Assembly: GCF_022760805.1 (NCBI RefSeq)
Contig: NZ_JAIVFL010000001.1
Location: forward strand, 372,001 to 436,000
Direction: 5' to 3'
DNA: 64,000 bases
Source: Candidatus Mycolicibacterium alkanivorans
GTDB lineage: Bacteria > Actinomycetota > Actinomycetes > Mycobacteriales > Mycobacteriaceae
In this document: one piece after another, positions 8,462-17,136 of the stretch
Numbering within the stretch: the first letter of the stretch is position 1
Layout of the letters: every line of letters starts with the position of its first letter
The notes under the pieces: model-generated
The model's database searches: none
Seen by the model: the letters and a program-made list of their open reading frames with translations, nothing else
Told to the model about the DNA's origin: nothing
Position numbers and translations under genes: made by a program

Positions 8462-9265
8462 ATGCCTGACCCCCGCACGGCCTATCTGGTGCTCGCCTCC
8501 CAGCGCAGCGGCAGCACGTTGCTGGTCGAGTCGTTACGCGCCACCGGCGTCGCCGGCGAACCACAGGAGTTCTTTCAGTACCTGCCGGACACCAGCATGT
8601 CGCCGCAGCCCCGGGAGTGGTTCGCCGACGTCGGGGACGAATCGGTCCTGCGTCTGCTCGATCCGCTGATCGAGGGCAAACCCGACCTGGCGCCCGCCGA
8701 GATCTGGCGCGACTACATTCGCACGGTCGGCCGCACCCCCAACGGAATCTGGGGCGGCAAGCTGATGTGGAACCAGACATCGCTTCTGCTCAGCCGCGCC
8801 AAGGACCTGCCCGACCGTTCCGGAACCGGGCTGTTGTCGGCGATCCGCGATGTCGTCGGGAGCGACCCCGTGCTGATCCACGTCTACCGGCCCGACGTCG
8901 TGTCACAGGCGGTCTCGTTCTGGCGGGCGGTACAGACCCGGGTCTGGCGCGGCCGGCCCGACCCGGTCCGCGACGCCAGGGCCGAATACCACGCCGGGGC
9001 CATCGCACACGTCGTCACGATGTTGCGCGCCCAGGACGAGGGATGGCGCACCTGGTTCGCCGAAGAGGACGTCCATCCGATCGACGTGCCGTACCCGGTG
9101 TTGTGGCGCAACCTCACGCAGGTGGTCGCCCAGATCCTCGAGGCTCTCGGCCAAGACCCGCGGCTGGCACCGGCACCCGTCCTGGAACGCCAGGCCGACC
9201 AGCGCTCCGACGAGTGGGTCGAGCGCTACCGCGCCGATGCCGAACGGCAGGGCCTCCCCACCTGA
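8462..9265 (+). CDS. stf0: Stf0 family sulfotransferase (trehalose 2-sulfotransferase type)
   Basis: A 267-residue PAPS-dependent sulfotransferase. The 5'-phosphosulfate-binding loop is near the N-terminus ([15 protein letters not shown]). The EPQEFF segment and the [21 protein letters not shown] segment are typical of Stf0, which transfers sulfate to the 2-position of trehalose in M. tuberculosis, the first step of sulfolipid biosynthesis. The sulfolipid synthase genes are not in this window, so the end product here may be simple trehalose-2-sulfate or something else. The gene lies 67 bp after the sulfatase but has its own leaderless-type -10 element. Confidence 0.88.
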   Translation: MPDPRTAYLVLASQRSGSTLLVESLRATGVAGEPQEFFQYLPDTSMSPQPREWFADVGDESVLRLLDPLIEGKPDLAPAEIWRDYIRTVGRTPNGIWGGKLMWNQTSLLLSRAKDLPDRSGTGLLSAIRDVVGSDPVLIHVYRPDVVSQAVSFWRAVQTRVWRGRPDPVRDARAEYHAGAIAHVVTMLRAQDEGWRTWFAEEDVHPIDVPYPVLWRNLTQVVAQILEALGQDPRLAPAPVLERQADQRSDEWVERYRADAERQGLPT

Positions 9266-9511
9266 CCCACGGACCCACAGCAGCTTCCCGGGCGCGTCTG
9301 GCACCGCGTGTGCGTGACCTTGCGATGGCCCCGCTTCGCGCTGCTTGGCCTGGTTGCCGCCACCGCCGCCCTGTACCTGTGGAATCTGTCGATCAACGGC
9401 GGCTGCACTGGTTTCCGGGCAATCACATCCTGCACGTCAGTCAGCCGGAGTACTTGCGGCGCACCAACCGTTTCCTGGGTCCGCTGATGTGGGATCAGCC
9501 GGAGGCGCGTC
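9266..9511 (+). other. Gap with possible gene remnants
   Basis: No intact gene. A plus-strand frame from ~9310 reads WPRFALLGLVAATAALYLWN, a membrane segment like the N-terminus of mycobacterial ArnT/GT39-type transferases, and soon loses sense. A different frame near 9415-9522 reads PGNHILHVSQPEYLRRTNRF, similar in style to the C-terminal histidine region of alpha/beta hydrolases. These look like two unrelated stubs joined by deletion. Confidence 0.3.
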
Positions 9512-10411
9512 TCAGTTCTTGACCGCGCGGACCAGCCGCACGCTGTCGATCATGTTGCTCTCGTCGGCCTCCGGCGGCGGCACCGCGCGTCCGTTCGAGA
9601 TCAGGTAATCGCTCAGGGTGGTTTCGGTGGCGGTCCAACTCCGGTCGGAGAACCATTGTGCGGCGGGGGCGTGCTGCTCGTTGTAGATCATCTGCCACCA
9701 TTCGCCGCGGTGGTCGGGTATCTCCTTGCCCTCCTCGCGCTTTGCGCTGAAGGCAGCGTTGTCCATTGGCCTGCCTTCTTCGATACCGACGTGGCTGCCG
9801 CTTGCAGCCAGCGAGTCGATACCGGTGAACAGTTGCGCCTGGGCGGTCGCGGGAAGATAGACCAACAGACCCTCGGCAATCCACGCCGACGGTTCATCGG
9901 GCCGGAAACCACTGTCCCGCAGTGCTTGCGGCCATTCGTCGCGCAGGTCGACGGCGACCTCTCGCCGCTCAGCCTTGGGCGCGTCACCGTGGGCGGCCAG
10001 CGTCTCGCGTCGGAAGTCCAGCACCTGGGGCTGATCGAGTTCGAAAACGATTGCGCCGGGCGCCCACTCGAGCCGGTACGGGCGTGAGTCCAGGCCGGCG
10101 GCCAACAGCACGATCTGGCGGACGCCGGCTGCGGTGACGTCACGGAAGTAGGCGTCGAAAAATCGGGTGCGCGCCGCCTGGAAATTGACAAAGTGTCGTC
10201 CAAAGTCCGGCGTCTGCAGCGGATGCTCAGGCGCGGCCCCGTCCAGCAGGGCGGCCCATGGGCCGCCGGCAGCCCGACAGAACACCTCCGCGTAGGAGTC
10301 GACAGCCAGCGGGTCGGGCTTCTGCGCCTCCAGTGCTCGTGCGGCCGCGACGAGCAAGGCCGTCGAGCCGACGCTGGTGGTGATGTCCCAGGTGTCGTTG
10401 TCAGATCGCAC
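9512..10411 (-). CDS. SAM-dependent methyltransferase, TIGR00027/leucine carboxyl methyltransferase-like
   Basis: 299 residues from a GTG at 10411. Family hallmarks: the early [19 protein letters not shown] block, the SAM-binding segment [16 protein letters not shown], the [12 protein letters not shown] motif and [11 protein letters not shown]. This is one of many mycobacterial paralogues, such as those near ESX-3 in M. tuberculosis, whose methyl acceptors are mostly unknown. It converges on the sulfotransferase side. No signal peptide is present. The upstream gap to 10445 is short, so it may be cotranscribed with the small gene before it. Confidence 0.88.
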   Translation of the reverse strand: MRSDNDTWDITTSVGSTALLVAAARALEAQKPDPLAVDSYAEVFCRAAGGPWAALLDGAAPEHPLQTPDFGRHFVNFQAARTRFFDAYFRDVTAAGVRQIVLLAAGLDSRPYRLEWAPGAIVFELDQPQVLDFRRETLAAHGDAPKAERREVAVDLRDEWPQALRDSGFRPDEPSAWIAEGLLVYLPATAQAQLFTGIDSLAASGSHVGIEEGRPMDNAAFSAKREEGKEIPDHRGEWWQMIYNEQHAPAAQWFSDRSWTATETTLSDYLISNGRAVPPPEADESNMIDSVRLVRAVKN

Positions 10412-10444
10412 GACCGCGAGAGTACGCGCCGATTCTGACAGTTC

Positions 10445-10579
10445 TCAGACCAGCGGGCGTCCGGTGCGGATGTGCCAATCGAGGTCGTGCAGCAGCACGT
10501 TGAACGGGAGCGCCCGCACGAATCGTGGTGCGAGGTTGTTGGCGAAGCCAATGCCGCCTGGCTGTTCACTGATCGTCAC
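10445..10579 (-). CDS. Small hypothetical protein, 44 residues
   Basis: A short frame from a GTG at 10579, preceded by GGTGAGG at reasonable spacing. It begins MTISEQPGGIGFANN and ends HIRTGRPLV, with a central PFNVLLHDLDWH. I do not recognise it. Composition is protein-like, and it lies 33 bp upstream of the methyltransferase on the same strand. It could be a genuine small protein or the start of a truncated gene. The region upstream (10580-10774) shows no gene. Confidence 0.35.
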   Translation of the reverse strand: MTISEQPGGIGFANNLAPRFVRALPFNVLLHDLDWHIRTGRPLV

Positions 10580-10774
10580 TGGCGCCTCACCTGCCGTTTA
10601 ATCTGAAAGCGAGCGTTTCCGGATATCGCCGGTTGCTCGATGATTCGAAACGGAAACGATGTTCGTGCCATCGGTTTGACTACTGAATCCGGCAGCGGCC
10701 TCGTCGGATTGGCGACATGCCGGACTCAGTAGGTGACCGTTTACCGCGACGCACGGAGCCCGCGGGTCGCCCGA

Positions 10775-11128
10775 TTACTTCGCGTCGTCACCCGAGCTAC
10801 CCGGTGACGCAGGCCCCTGCTTCTTCGTGAAGATGTCCTTCAGTTTTTCGCCGGCCTCCCGCAGTTTTTCGCCGGCCTCCTCCGCCACCTTTTCGCCGGC
10901 CTCCCGCAGTTTTTCGCCGGCCTCTTTTAGTTTTTCGCCGGCCTCCTTCAGCTTTTCGCCGGCCTCCTCCGCCACTTTTTCGCTGGCTTCCCGCAGTTTT
11001 TCGCCGGCCTCCTTCAGTTTTTCGCCGGCGTGTTCAGCGCTCTTGTCACCGGAAACCTCACCGACCGCTTCGTTGGCCGTACCGCCAAGCTCAGGGAGCT
11101 TGTCTGCCGCGTTATCCGAATCGCTCAC
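10775..11128 (-). CDS. Heptad-repeat (EAGEKL) alpha-helical protein
   Basis: 117 residues. The middle 70 are near-perfect copies of a 7-residue unit, EAGEKLR or EAGEKLK, with two 8-residue variants of the form EKVAEEAG. The repeat is Lys/Glu-rich with Leu at the same position in each turn, which predicts an amphipathic helix or coiled coil. It is highly soluble and low in complexity, like LEA-type or apolipoprotein-like stress proteins. The ends (MSDSDNAADKLPELGG and the Ser/Gly tail) are not repeated. No enzyme motif or signal peptide is present. Function unknown. Confidence 0.7.
   Translation of the reverse strand: MSDSDNAADKLPELGGTANEAVGEVSGDKSAEHAGEKLKEAGEKLREASEKVAEEAGEKLKEAGEKLKEAGEKLREAGEKVAEEAGEKLREAGEKLKDIFTKKQGPASPGSSGDDAK
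10840..11034 (-). repeat. 21-bp tandem repeat inside the heptad-repeat gene
   Basis: On the plus strand the unit reads roughly TTTTTCGCCGGCCTCC plus five variable bases. It is repeated about nine times with two 24-bp variants. Strong identity between units, including at synonymous sites, suggests recent expansion, so copy number may vary between strains. Confidence 0.8.
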
Positions 11129-11415
11129 TTGCCTGCCTGCTCCTCATTTACGGGAATCGACCGGGTGGCCGAAGCCTCGGGCTGAGGCTACCGCGTCTTC
11201 ACGGTGTCCGTCGGGTCAAAGCTTCCGCGAAGGCCCCAACGCGGGCAAGGACTCAAACGCTGCGACTTGCATCGGTCCTTCGACTCGCTCTCGGTTGGGA
11301 TTAATCGCCGGCGGTTTCCTGCTCGTCGAGGTACTCAGCAGTATGGACAGCCGCTGCCTCTCAACGCCTGGCGCCGTCTCTGCCCGATCCGGGCCGCGCC
11401 ACAAACGGTGACATC

Positions 11416-12462
11416 ATGGACAGGGTGCCCGCCGTATCCAGCGCTTTCGCCTCCGACAACGCCGCCCCCGCACACCCGAAGGCCCTCGAAGCAATCCTGG
11501 CCGCCAACCACGGCACCATCCCGTCCTACGGCAGTGACCCGATCACCCAGCGCGCGGCTGATCGCATCAAAGAGACCTTCGCCTCCCCCGCCGCCGACGT
11601 CTTGTTTACCTTCACCGGCACCGGCGCCAACATCATCGCGCTGGCCTCCGCGGTCCGACCCTGGCACGAGATCCTCTGCAGCGACGTCGCGCACGCCCTG
11701 CTCGATGAGGCCGGCGGTCCCGTCCTGGTCTCGGGCGCCAGCCTGCTCGCGCTGCCCAGCGACGACGGCATCATCGACCCGGCCCTGTTGGATCGTCGCA
11801 TCACCCGCCGCGGTGACGTGCACCACTCCCAGCCGCGCATCGTCACCATCACCCAGTCCACCGAGAACGGCCGTGTCTGGCAACCCGATGCAATCGCGGA
11901 GTTCGTCGATCACGCCCACGACCTCGACCTGCTGGTCCACGTCGACGGCGCCCGCGTCGCCAATGCCATTGCCGCCCTCGGCGTCCCACCGGCACAAGCC
12001 GTCGGGGACGCCGACATCGTCACCATCGGCGGCACCAAGAACGGCATGCTGTTCGGCGACGCGATCCTGGTGCGCCGCCCCGAACACTTCACCGGCATCG
12101 AGTTCGTCCAGAAACAGATCGGCCACCTGGCCAGTAAACACCGTTACGTATCAGCACAATTCGACGCCATGCTGGCCGACGGCGCCTGGCTTCGGGCCGC
12201 CGCCCACGCCAACGCCATGGCCGCCCGGCTCAGCGCCGGCATCACCAGCCTCGGCCTGCATCTGAGCTCCCCCACCGAAGCCAACGAGGTGTTCGTCGAC
12301 CTCCCGTTCGAGGCGCTGACCGCCGTGCGGGAACACTTCGCTGTCCACGCGCCCGACCCGCACAAGCCGGCGGTAAGGTTCGTCTGTTCGTGGGCCACGA
12401 CCGACGACGACGTCGACGCCGCACTACGAGCACTGTCGGAAGCCCAGGATCGCATCATCTAG
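11416..12462 (+). CDS. Low-specificity L-threonine aldolase family (PLP-dependent)
   Basis: 348 residues, a full-length fold type I PLP enzyme. FTGTGANIIAL and DVAHALLDEAGG match the cofactor-binding part of threonine aldolases. HVDGARVANAI holds the Asp that pairs with the pyridine nitrogen, and GGTKNGM holds the Schiff-base lysine. Expected reaction: L-threonine or L-allo-threonine to glycine plus acetaldehyde. The start ATG at 11416 is chosen because residues 5-20 already match the family N-terminus. It stands alone; the 287 bp before it contain no recognisable gene. Confidence 0.9.
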   Translation: MDRVPAVSSAFASDNAAPAHPKALEAILAANHGTIPSYGSDPITQRAADRIKETFASPAADVLFTFTGTGANIIALASAVRPWHEILCSDVAHALLDEAGGPVLVSGASLLALPSDDGIIDPALLDRRITRRGDVHHSQPRIVTITQSTENGRVWQPDAIAEFVDHAHDLDLLVHVDGARVANAIAALGVPPAQAVGDADIVTIGGTKNGMLFGDAILVRRPEHFTGIEFVQKQIGHLASKHRYVSAQFDAMLADGAWLRAAAHANAMAARLSAGITSLGLHLSSPTEANEVFVDLPFEALTAVREHFAVHAPDPHKPAVRFVCSWATTDDDVDAALRALSEAQDRII

Positions 12463-12476
12463 GGAGCGACGGGATG

Positions 12477-12580
12477 TCAGTCACCACGGTGTATCCGGCC
12501 GGTAATCCCGCGCAGCCGCACCACCTCCGCGGTCACCGGGTCCAGCGACCGCAGCCGCGGACTGCGTAGCGTTGCGGGCG
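12477..12580 (-). pseudogene. Stub of a carboxymuconolactone decarboxylase-like gene
   Basis: The minus-strand frame reads LRSPRLRSLDPVTAEVVRLR and ends GRIHRGD before a stop at 12477-12479. The LDPVTxEVVRLR phrase is typical of AhpD/carboxymuconolactone decarboxylase-family proteins, but the Cys-containing active-site part and the rest of the gene are missing. Low certainty because of the short length. Confidence 0.3.
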
Positions 12581-12629
12581 CTGCTGTCCGGCCTGTTTTC
12601 GTGGCTCTGACGCATTCGCCGTGCACGGC

Positions 12630-14012
12630 CTACCGCCGAATGGCACGGACTACATGTCGCAGCTTCCCATTGCGGGAATTCACTTCGGGGCGCTGGTCGG
12701 CCAGCTCGATCGTCACCGGACCGGCTCCCTGGGCGGCGATGAAACCTGTGAGCCGTCGGTTTACCTCCGTCCACACCGTGGACCGGTCGCTGCTGGCATC
12801 TTCGTCAAATCGGATGGTGAGGCCTGCGGGCGCGGTCTGGAGGATCTGATAGCGCAACACACCGGGTGTCTCCTCGACCACGGTGGCGATTGCCATGGGA
12901 ATCAGCACCACCTCACCGCCCTCTCGCGCAGGGAGTTTCAGCAGCTCGTCGGTCCGTCCCTCCGGCGTCACCGTCGGCAACGGACTGCCGCATGGGCACG
13001 GATCGGCACCGATGACGACACTGTCGCCCATCTCGTACCGGATCAGCGGCTGAACGTAGTTGGCCAGGTTGGTCAGCAGCAGCGAGTCGGATCGCTGCCC
13101 GGCCGGCACGACTTCGCCGGAGGCGTCGATGGGCTCGACGAGATACCAGTCGGTGTTCAGGTGCAGATTGCCCACGCGACAGGGCAGTGACAGCGGCGTG
13201 GCTTCCGAAGCATTGTAGGTCTCGGTCACTGTGCAGCCGAACACCTCCCGTGCGCGCTGTCGCACGCTGGGCAGCAGCAGTTCACCGCCGCTGGAGATGA
13301 CGAGCGGATGGATGTTGAGCCGCCCAGCCTCCTGCTCGCCGATGAGCACACTGAGCGCGCTCGCATAGGTGCCCAGCAGCACCGGTTGGAATTCGTTGAG
13401 GTTGGCGACGAGTTCCGGCAGGGGATCAAGTACCGAGAAGAAGCGAGAGTAGCGGCGCCGCACCGGATGTGCGCGCAGCCGACGTTCGAACATCACGGTC
13501 GACACGAAATGCCCGCCGGTGGCGAACACCGCGGCTTGGCGCGCCCCGCGGCCGAGGACTCGAAGGAGCAGCCCTGGCGGCAACACCCCGGCCGAACGGG
13601 CATAGGTCAGCCCGAACATGACCGCCATCGCCCGACGATCCTGGATCAGCAGCGCCGGCTCGGCCGTCGACCCGGACGTGGTGAAGACGACGTATTCGCC
13701 GAACAGGTCCCGTCCGATATTGGCGGGATCGGCAACGAACGCCGAGACACCGGTCCTCGTCAACCGGGGATCGGTCACCCACTCGTCGAAGCGGGCCATC
13801 AGTTCAGCCTTGGACACCGCCGGAAGCGACGGCAGGGCGGCCAAACTCACCGGACCATCAGGGACACCCCGGTAGTGCTCGGCGTAGAACCCCGAATGAG
13901 TGCGGGCGTGCGCGACCAGCGCCTGCAACCGTGGCGGTTGTCGGGCCGCGACCGCCCCGGCGCCCCCATGCGTGGTCCGCCAGGCGTCCCAGGCAACCCC
14001 GAAAGCCTTCAT
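12630..14012 (-). CDS. PaaK/CapK-like adenylate-forming enzyme
   Basis: About 460 residues from the ATG at 14012 (MKAFGVAWDAW); an alternative ATG lies at 14045. The AMP-binding loop is VFTTSGSTAEPALL, followed by VISSGGELLLPSVR and TETYNASEA, and later LIRYEMGDSVV, the phenylacetate-CoA ligase/coenzyme F390 synthetase layout. A Cys pair in DPCPCGSPLPT is also usual for this family. The enzyme should activate a carboxylate with ATP; substrate and acceptor are unknown. The C-terminus (EVNSRNGKLRHV) is intact, so the gene looks functional although it lies between remnants. Confidence 0.8.
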   Translation of the reverse strand: MKAFGVAWDAWRTTHGGAGAVAARQPPRLQALVAHARTHSGFYAEHYRGVPDGPVSLAALPSLPAVSKAELMARFDEWVTDPRLTRTGVSAFVADPANIGRDLFGEYVVFTTSGSTAEPALLIQDRRAMAVMFGLTYARSAGVLPPGLLLRVLGRGARQAAVFATGGHFVSTVMFERRLRAHPVRRRYSRFFSVLDPLPELVANLNEFQPVLLGTYASALSVLIGEQEAGRLNIHPLVISSGGELLLPSVRQRAREVFGCTVTETYNASEATPLSLPCRVGNLHLNTDWYLVEPIDASGEVVPAGQRSDSLLLTNLANYVQPLIRYEMGDSVVIGADPCPCGSPLPTVTPEGRTDELLKLPAREGGEVVLIPMAIATVVEETPGVLRYQILQTAPAGLTIRFDEDASSDRSTVWTEVNRRLTGFIAAQGAGPVTIELADQRPEVNSRNGKLRHVVRAIRR

Positions 14013-14043
14013 ACCGCCACCAACGTACGACACAAGCAGCGCC

Positions 14044-14694
14044 ATGGGGGTCCCGGTGCTATTGGACGGTTTGTCGGCTCAGGGGGCGGCGCGGCGGCTG
14101 ACGGCCGACGGGCCCGGGCCGGACCACCAGGCCGGCTGTATCACCAGACGCGAGCTGCAGACCATGCCTGCCGAGGATCTGAGCTCAACATAGATCCGGC
14201 TCTGTTCGGTGGTCTTCGAGGCCGAGCAGATCGATCCCAAGGTCATGGACGCGTCGCCGCGAGGCGTCGACGAACCCATATTCGGTCCACGGGTACTGGC
14301 GATTGCTTGCCGGCAGGGGGCGTCGGTGCTCGCGACGACGATCTGTGTCTACCCGTGGGCCATGTGGAGCCATCACGGCGACGACGTGGTGCGTTCCGTC
14401 ACCTTCGCGACGCTTCTCATCGGCAACGTAGCCCTCATCTTAGTGAACCGCTTCTGGCGGCTTACTATGTGGCGAACCTTCCGGGAGCGTCGCAACGCTG
14501 CGCACAAGTGGATCTTCGCGGGCGCCCCTGCCTTTCTCATCCTGATCCTGACGGTGCCGGCGTTGCGCCACGCCTTCAACTTCAGCCCGCTGCCACCACT
14601 CGGCTGGCTCATCGCGGTGGGCGCCGGTGTTTCCGGCGTCGCGTGGTTCGAGATCTACAAAGCCGTTGCCACCCGTCGGCCGAAAGTAGTGTGA
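14044..14694 (+). pseudogene. P-type cation-transporting ATPase remnant
   Basis: Three pieces of one P-type ATPase occur in order and in the same frame. The first is an N-terminal actuator-type segment (GLSAQGAARRLTADGPG, from the ATG at 14044). The second is a P-domain scrap (ITRRELQTMPAEDLS). After a TAG at 14191-14193 comes the complete C-terminal membrane region (VFEAEQIDPKVMD, then GNVALILVNRFWRLTMWRTF, and four hydrophobic segments). The DKTGT phosphorylation motif and most of the ~900-residue protein are gone. The closest family in my judgement is the CtpF/calcium-ATPase-like group. It cannot transport anything. Confidence 0.75.
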
Positions 14695-15004
14695 AATCAT
14701 GAAAAAAGTCCCAGCGGTCTCGGTGGGTCTGCAGATCGGCACGCAACCTCCGCTGAGCGCGCTGCGTGCCTTTCTGCTCGGAGCGCGGGTGATGCGACTC
14801 GACTCGGTGATGGTCATCGACCACTTCCAGAACATCTTCCCCACCGCGATCTGGGATCGCGAACTGACTTGGCTTGCCGCGCAACGCTCAACCCCGCACG
14901 AATTCTTCGACTACCAGGTCCTGCTGGGCCATCTCGCCTCCCGCGTCGGGTCCCTACGGGTGGGAGTGGGGGTAACCGAACCCATCCGGCGCCATCCACT
15001 GGTC

Positions 15005-15014
15005 ATCGCCCAGG
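15005..15014 (+). repeat. Target-site duplication, left copy
   Basis: ATCGCCCAGG, identical to 16390-16399; 10 bp is within the range known for ISAs1-family elements. Confidence 0.92.
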
Positions 15015-15036
15015 CAGGGCTCCGGCGTTGTTGATT
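15015..15036 (+). repeat. Left terminal inverted repeat of the IS
   Basis: 22 bp, begins CAGGGCTCCGGCG and is the exact reverse complement of 16368-16389. Confidence 0.95.
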
Positions 15037-15151
15037 TACGGGTCCGTGACCTGGGCTGATGGTTATTCGGTGACACGCCGTCGAGGCTGGTGGGCAGGCA
15101 CGGGCGGTCCGAGGACGATGGAGTTGCTCAGACCTCATCGATCACTCGGAG

Positions 15152-16369
15152 TTGCCCGTGCCTGCCCTGTCAGTATCACCCGTGGACTCGATCACCGAGG
15201 CGTTGGCTCGCTGGCAATCCGGCGAACGCGTCCGTGTGCTGCGCACCGAGCTGTTGGACGTGCTGGCGCAGGTTCCTGATCCACGTGATGCACGTGGCGT
15301 GAGGTACTCATTGATGGCGCTGTTGGCGGTGGCGATCCTGGCTACGGCGGCCGGCATGCGCTCCTACGCGGGGTTCGCCACGTGGGCAGCGAGTGCACCG
15401 CAGGATGTTCTCGCGCAGTTGGGTATTCGGTATCGACGCCCGAGCGAGAAGACGTTTCGGACCGTACTGTCGCGTCTGGATGCCGCCGACCTGGACCGCC
15501 GCCTCGGTGCATACTTCACCGCGCTGGCTGTCGCGCAGTCCGCCGCCGGCGACGCGCTGTTGGTGGTGGCGCTGGATGGCAAGACGTTGCGAGGAGCACG
15601 CCGCGCCGGAGCGGCGGCGGTCCATGTGGTGTCGGTGTTCGCCCATCACGCCCGGCTGGTGCTCGGGCAGCTCGCCGTCGCGGACAAGAGCAACGAAATA
15701 CCCTGCGTCCGTGCGCTACTCAGACTGTTTGGGCACGTCCGGCTCCTGGTGACCATCGACGCAATGCATACCCAGACCAAGACCGCCAAGCTGATCTGCA
15801 GCACCCTGAAATCCCACTACCTGATGACGGTGAAGTCGAATCAGCCCAGCCTGCTGGCCCGCATCAAGGCCATGCCGTGGGCGCAGGTGCCAGTTACCTT
15901 CGCCGAGCCGTCCGAACGCGGTCACGGCCGCATTGAAACACGAACACTCAAGACACTGACCGCATCCCGCGGAATCGGGTTTCCCTACGCCAAGCAGATC
16001 GCCGAGGTCACCCGTGAACGGGTCGTGACTGCCACCGGTGTTCGCTCGATCGAGACTGTCTATGCCATCTGCAGTGTTGCGTTCGAACAGGCCCCACCCA
16101 AGCTGATCGCCTCCTGGCTGCGCCGGCACTGGGGCATCGAGAATTCGGTGCACTGGGTACGTGATGTCAGTTACGACGAGGACCGCTCGACCGTGCGCAC
16201 CGGCACCGCGCCCCAAACCATGGCCGCTCTACGTAACACCGCCATGAATCTGCACCGCCTCGCCGGAGCCACCAACATTGCCGAAGCCTGCCGCACAACG
16301 GCATTCAGCAGCAACAACGCCCTGCAACTCTTCACGAATCCACATATCCCCAGCTCACAGGCATGCTAA
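15152..16369 (+). CDS. ISAs1-family DDE transposase
   Basis: 405 residues from a GTG. Typical ISAs1/H-repeat architecture. An N-terminal DDE_Tnp_1-associated part (VPDPRDARGVRYSLMALLAV) is followed by the catalytic core, with Asp in VALDGKTLRGAR, Asp in LVTIDAMHTQTKTA and Glu in RRHWGIENSVHWVRDV. The H-x-H-W region and the YDEDRS segment after it are conserved. All three acidic residues are present, so the enzyme is probably functional. The 137 bp between the left inverted repeat edge and the start codon would contain its promoter. Confidence 0.95.
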   Translation: MPVPALSVSPVDSITEALARWQSGERVRVLRTELLDVLAQVPDPRDARGVRYSLMALLAVAILATAAGMRSYAGFATWAASAPQDVLAQLGIRYRRPSEKTFRTVLSRLDAADLDRRLGAYFTALAVAQSAAGDALLVVALDGKTLRGARRAGAAAVHVVSVFAHHARLVLGQLAVADKSNEIPCVRALLRLFGHVRLLVTIDAMHTQTKTAKLICSTLKSHYLMTVKSNQPSLLARIKAMPWAQVPVTFAEPSERGHGRIETRTLKTLTASRGIGFPYAKQIAEVTRERVVTATGVRSIETVYAICSVAFEQAPPKLIASWLRRHWGIENSVHWVRDVSYDEDRSTVRTGTAPQTMAALRNTAMNLHRLAGATNIAEACRTTAFSSNNALQLFTNPHIPSSQAC

Positions 16370-16389
16370 TCAACAACGCCGGAGCCCTG
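16368..16389 (+). repeat. Right terminal inverted repeat of the IS
   Basis: 22 bp, ends CGCCGGAGCCCTG; perfect partner of 15015-15036. Confidence 0.95.
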
Positions 16390-16399
16390 ATCGCCCAGG
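16390..16399 (+). repeat. Target-site duplication, right copy
   Basis: ATCGCCCAGG, same as 15005-15014. Removing the IS and one copy restores the host gene frame. Confidence 0.92.
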
Positions 16400-17136
16400 C
16401 CATGATGACGCTGTCACATCTGACCAAGCGCGCCCCCATCCTCGGCATCGGGGCTGGCGAACGGATGAACATCGATCCCTACGGCCTGGACCCCTCCGAT
16501 CCGGTCGGCCGCTTGGAGGAGGCGTTACAGATCATCCGTCAGTGCTTCTACGGGTCAGGACCGATCACGTTCTCCGGCAAGCACTTCAAGCTCGAGCGGG
16601 CGACGATGGACCTCAAACCGGCCAGCGGACGGACTCCGCAGATCTGGGTTGCCGGACACGGTCGGCGCATGCTGGGTTTGACGGGACGCTACGGGGACGG
16701 GTGGTATCCGACTGTCGTGGCCTCCCCCGACGAATACGCCACCAAACTGGAGGCCGTGCGGATCGCGGCCCGCAACGCCGGGCGCGACCCGGGCTCGATC
16801 GTGCCGGCCTTGCATCGCTTTCTGGTGGTCGGCCAAGCTGAATCAGAGGTGCGGGCCATGCTGGGCACCAAAGTGATTCGCGCGCTCGGGCTCATGGCAC
16901 CGGCTGACTTGTGGCGACAGGCCGGGGTGGCGCACCCGTTCGGGGAGGATTTCAACCCCCTCGTCGACTTCGTGCCCGACCGCTATGACCGCCAGACGAT
17001 GAACGACGCCATCGACGCTGTACCGAACGAGGTGTTGACCGAAGGACCGCTGCTGTGGGGCACCCCCGAGCAAGTGGTGGCGAAGCTTCGGTCATTCCGC
17101 GCAGCGGGCCTACGGCACGTGGTCCTGGCGCCGGTC

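Larger units (their letters stand above)
15015..16389 (+). mobile_element. ISAs1-family insertion sequence, 1375 bp, complete
   Basis: Bounded by perfect 22-bp inverted repeats (15015-15036 and 16368-16389, outermost bases CAGGGCTCC) and a 10-bp target duplication. It carries one full-length transposase gene. The transposase stop codon TAA (16367-16369) runs into the right inverted repeat. It interrupts the F420-type oxidoreductase gene. Confidence 0.95.

Noticed and set aside
8617..9522. 301-codon plus-strand frame overlapping stf0
   Set aside because: Most of it is an out-of-frame shadow of stf0 with Arg/Pro-rich content; only its last ~35 codons look like a genuine stub and these are noted under 9266-9511.
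10827..11411. Long plus-strand frame with FSPAS repeats opposite the heptad-repeat gene
   Set aside because: It is the mirror of the EAGEKL array. The Lys/Glu/Leu reading on the minus strand has protein-like ends and a start, while the Phe/Ser/Pro reading does not.
15152..16369. Degenerate or truncated transposase
   Set aside because: All three catalytic acidic residues, the full length and both perfect inverted repeats are present, so the element is complete.
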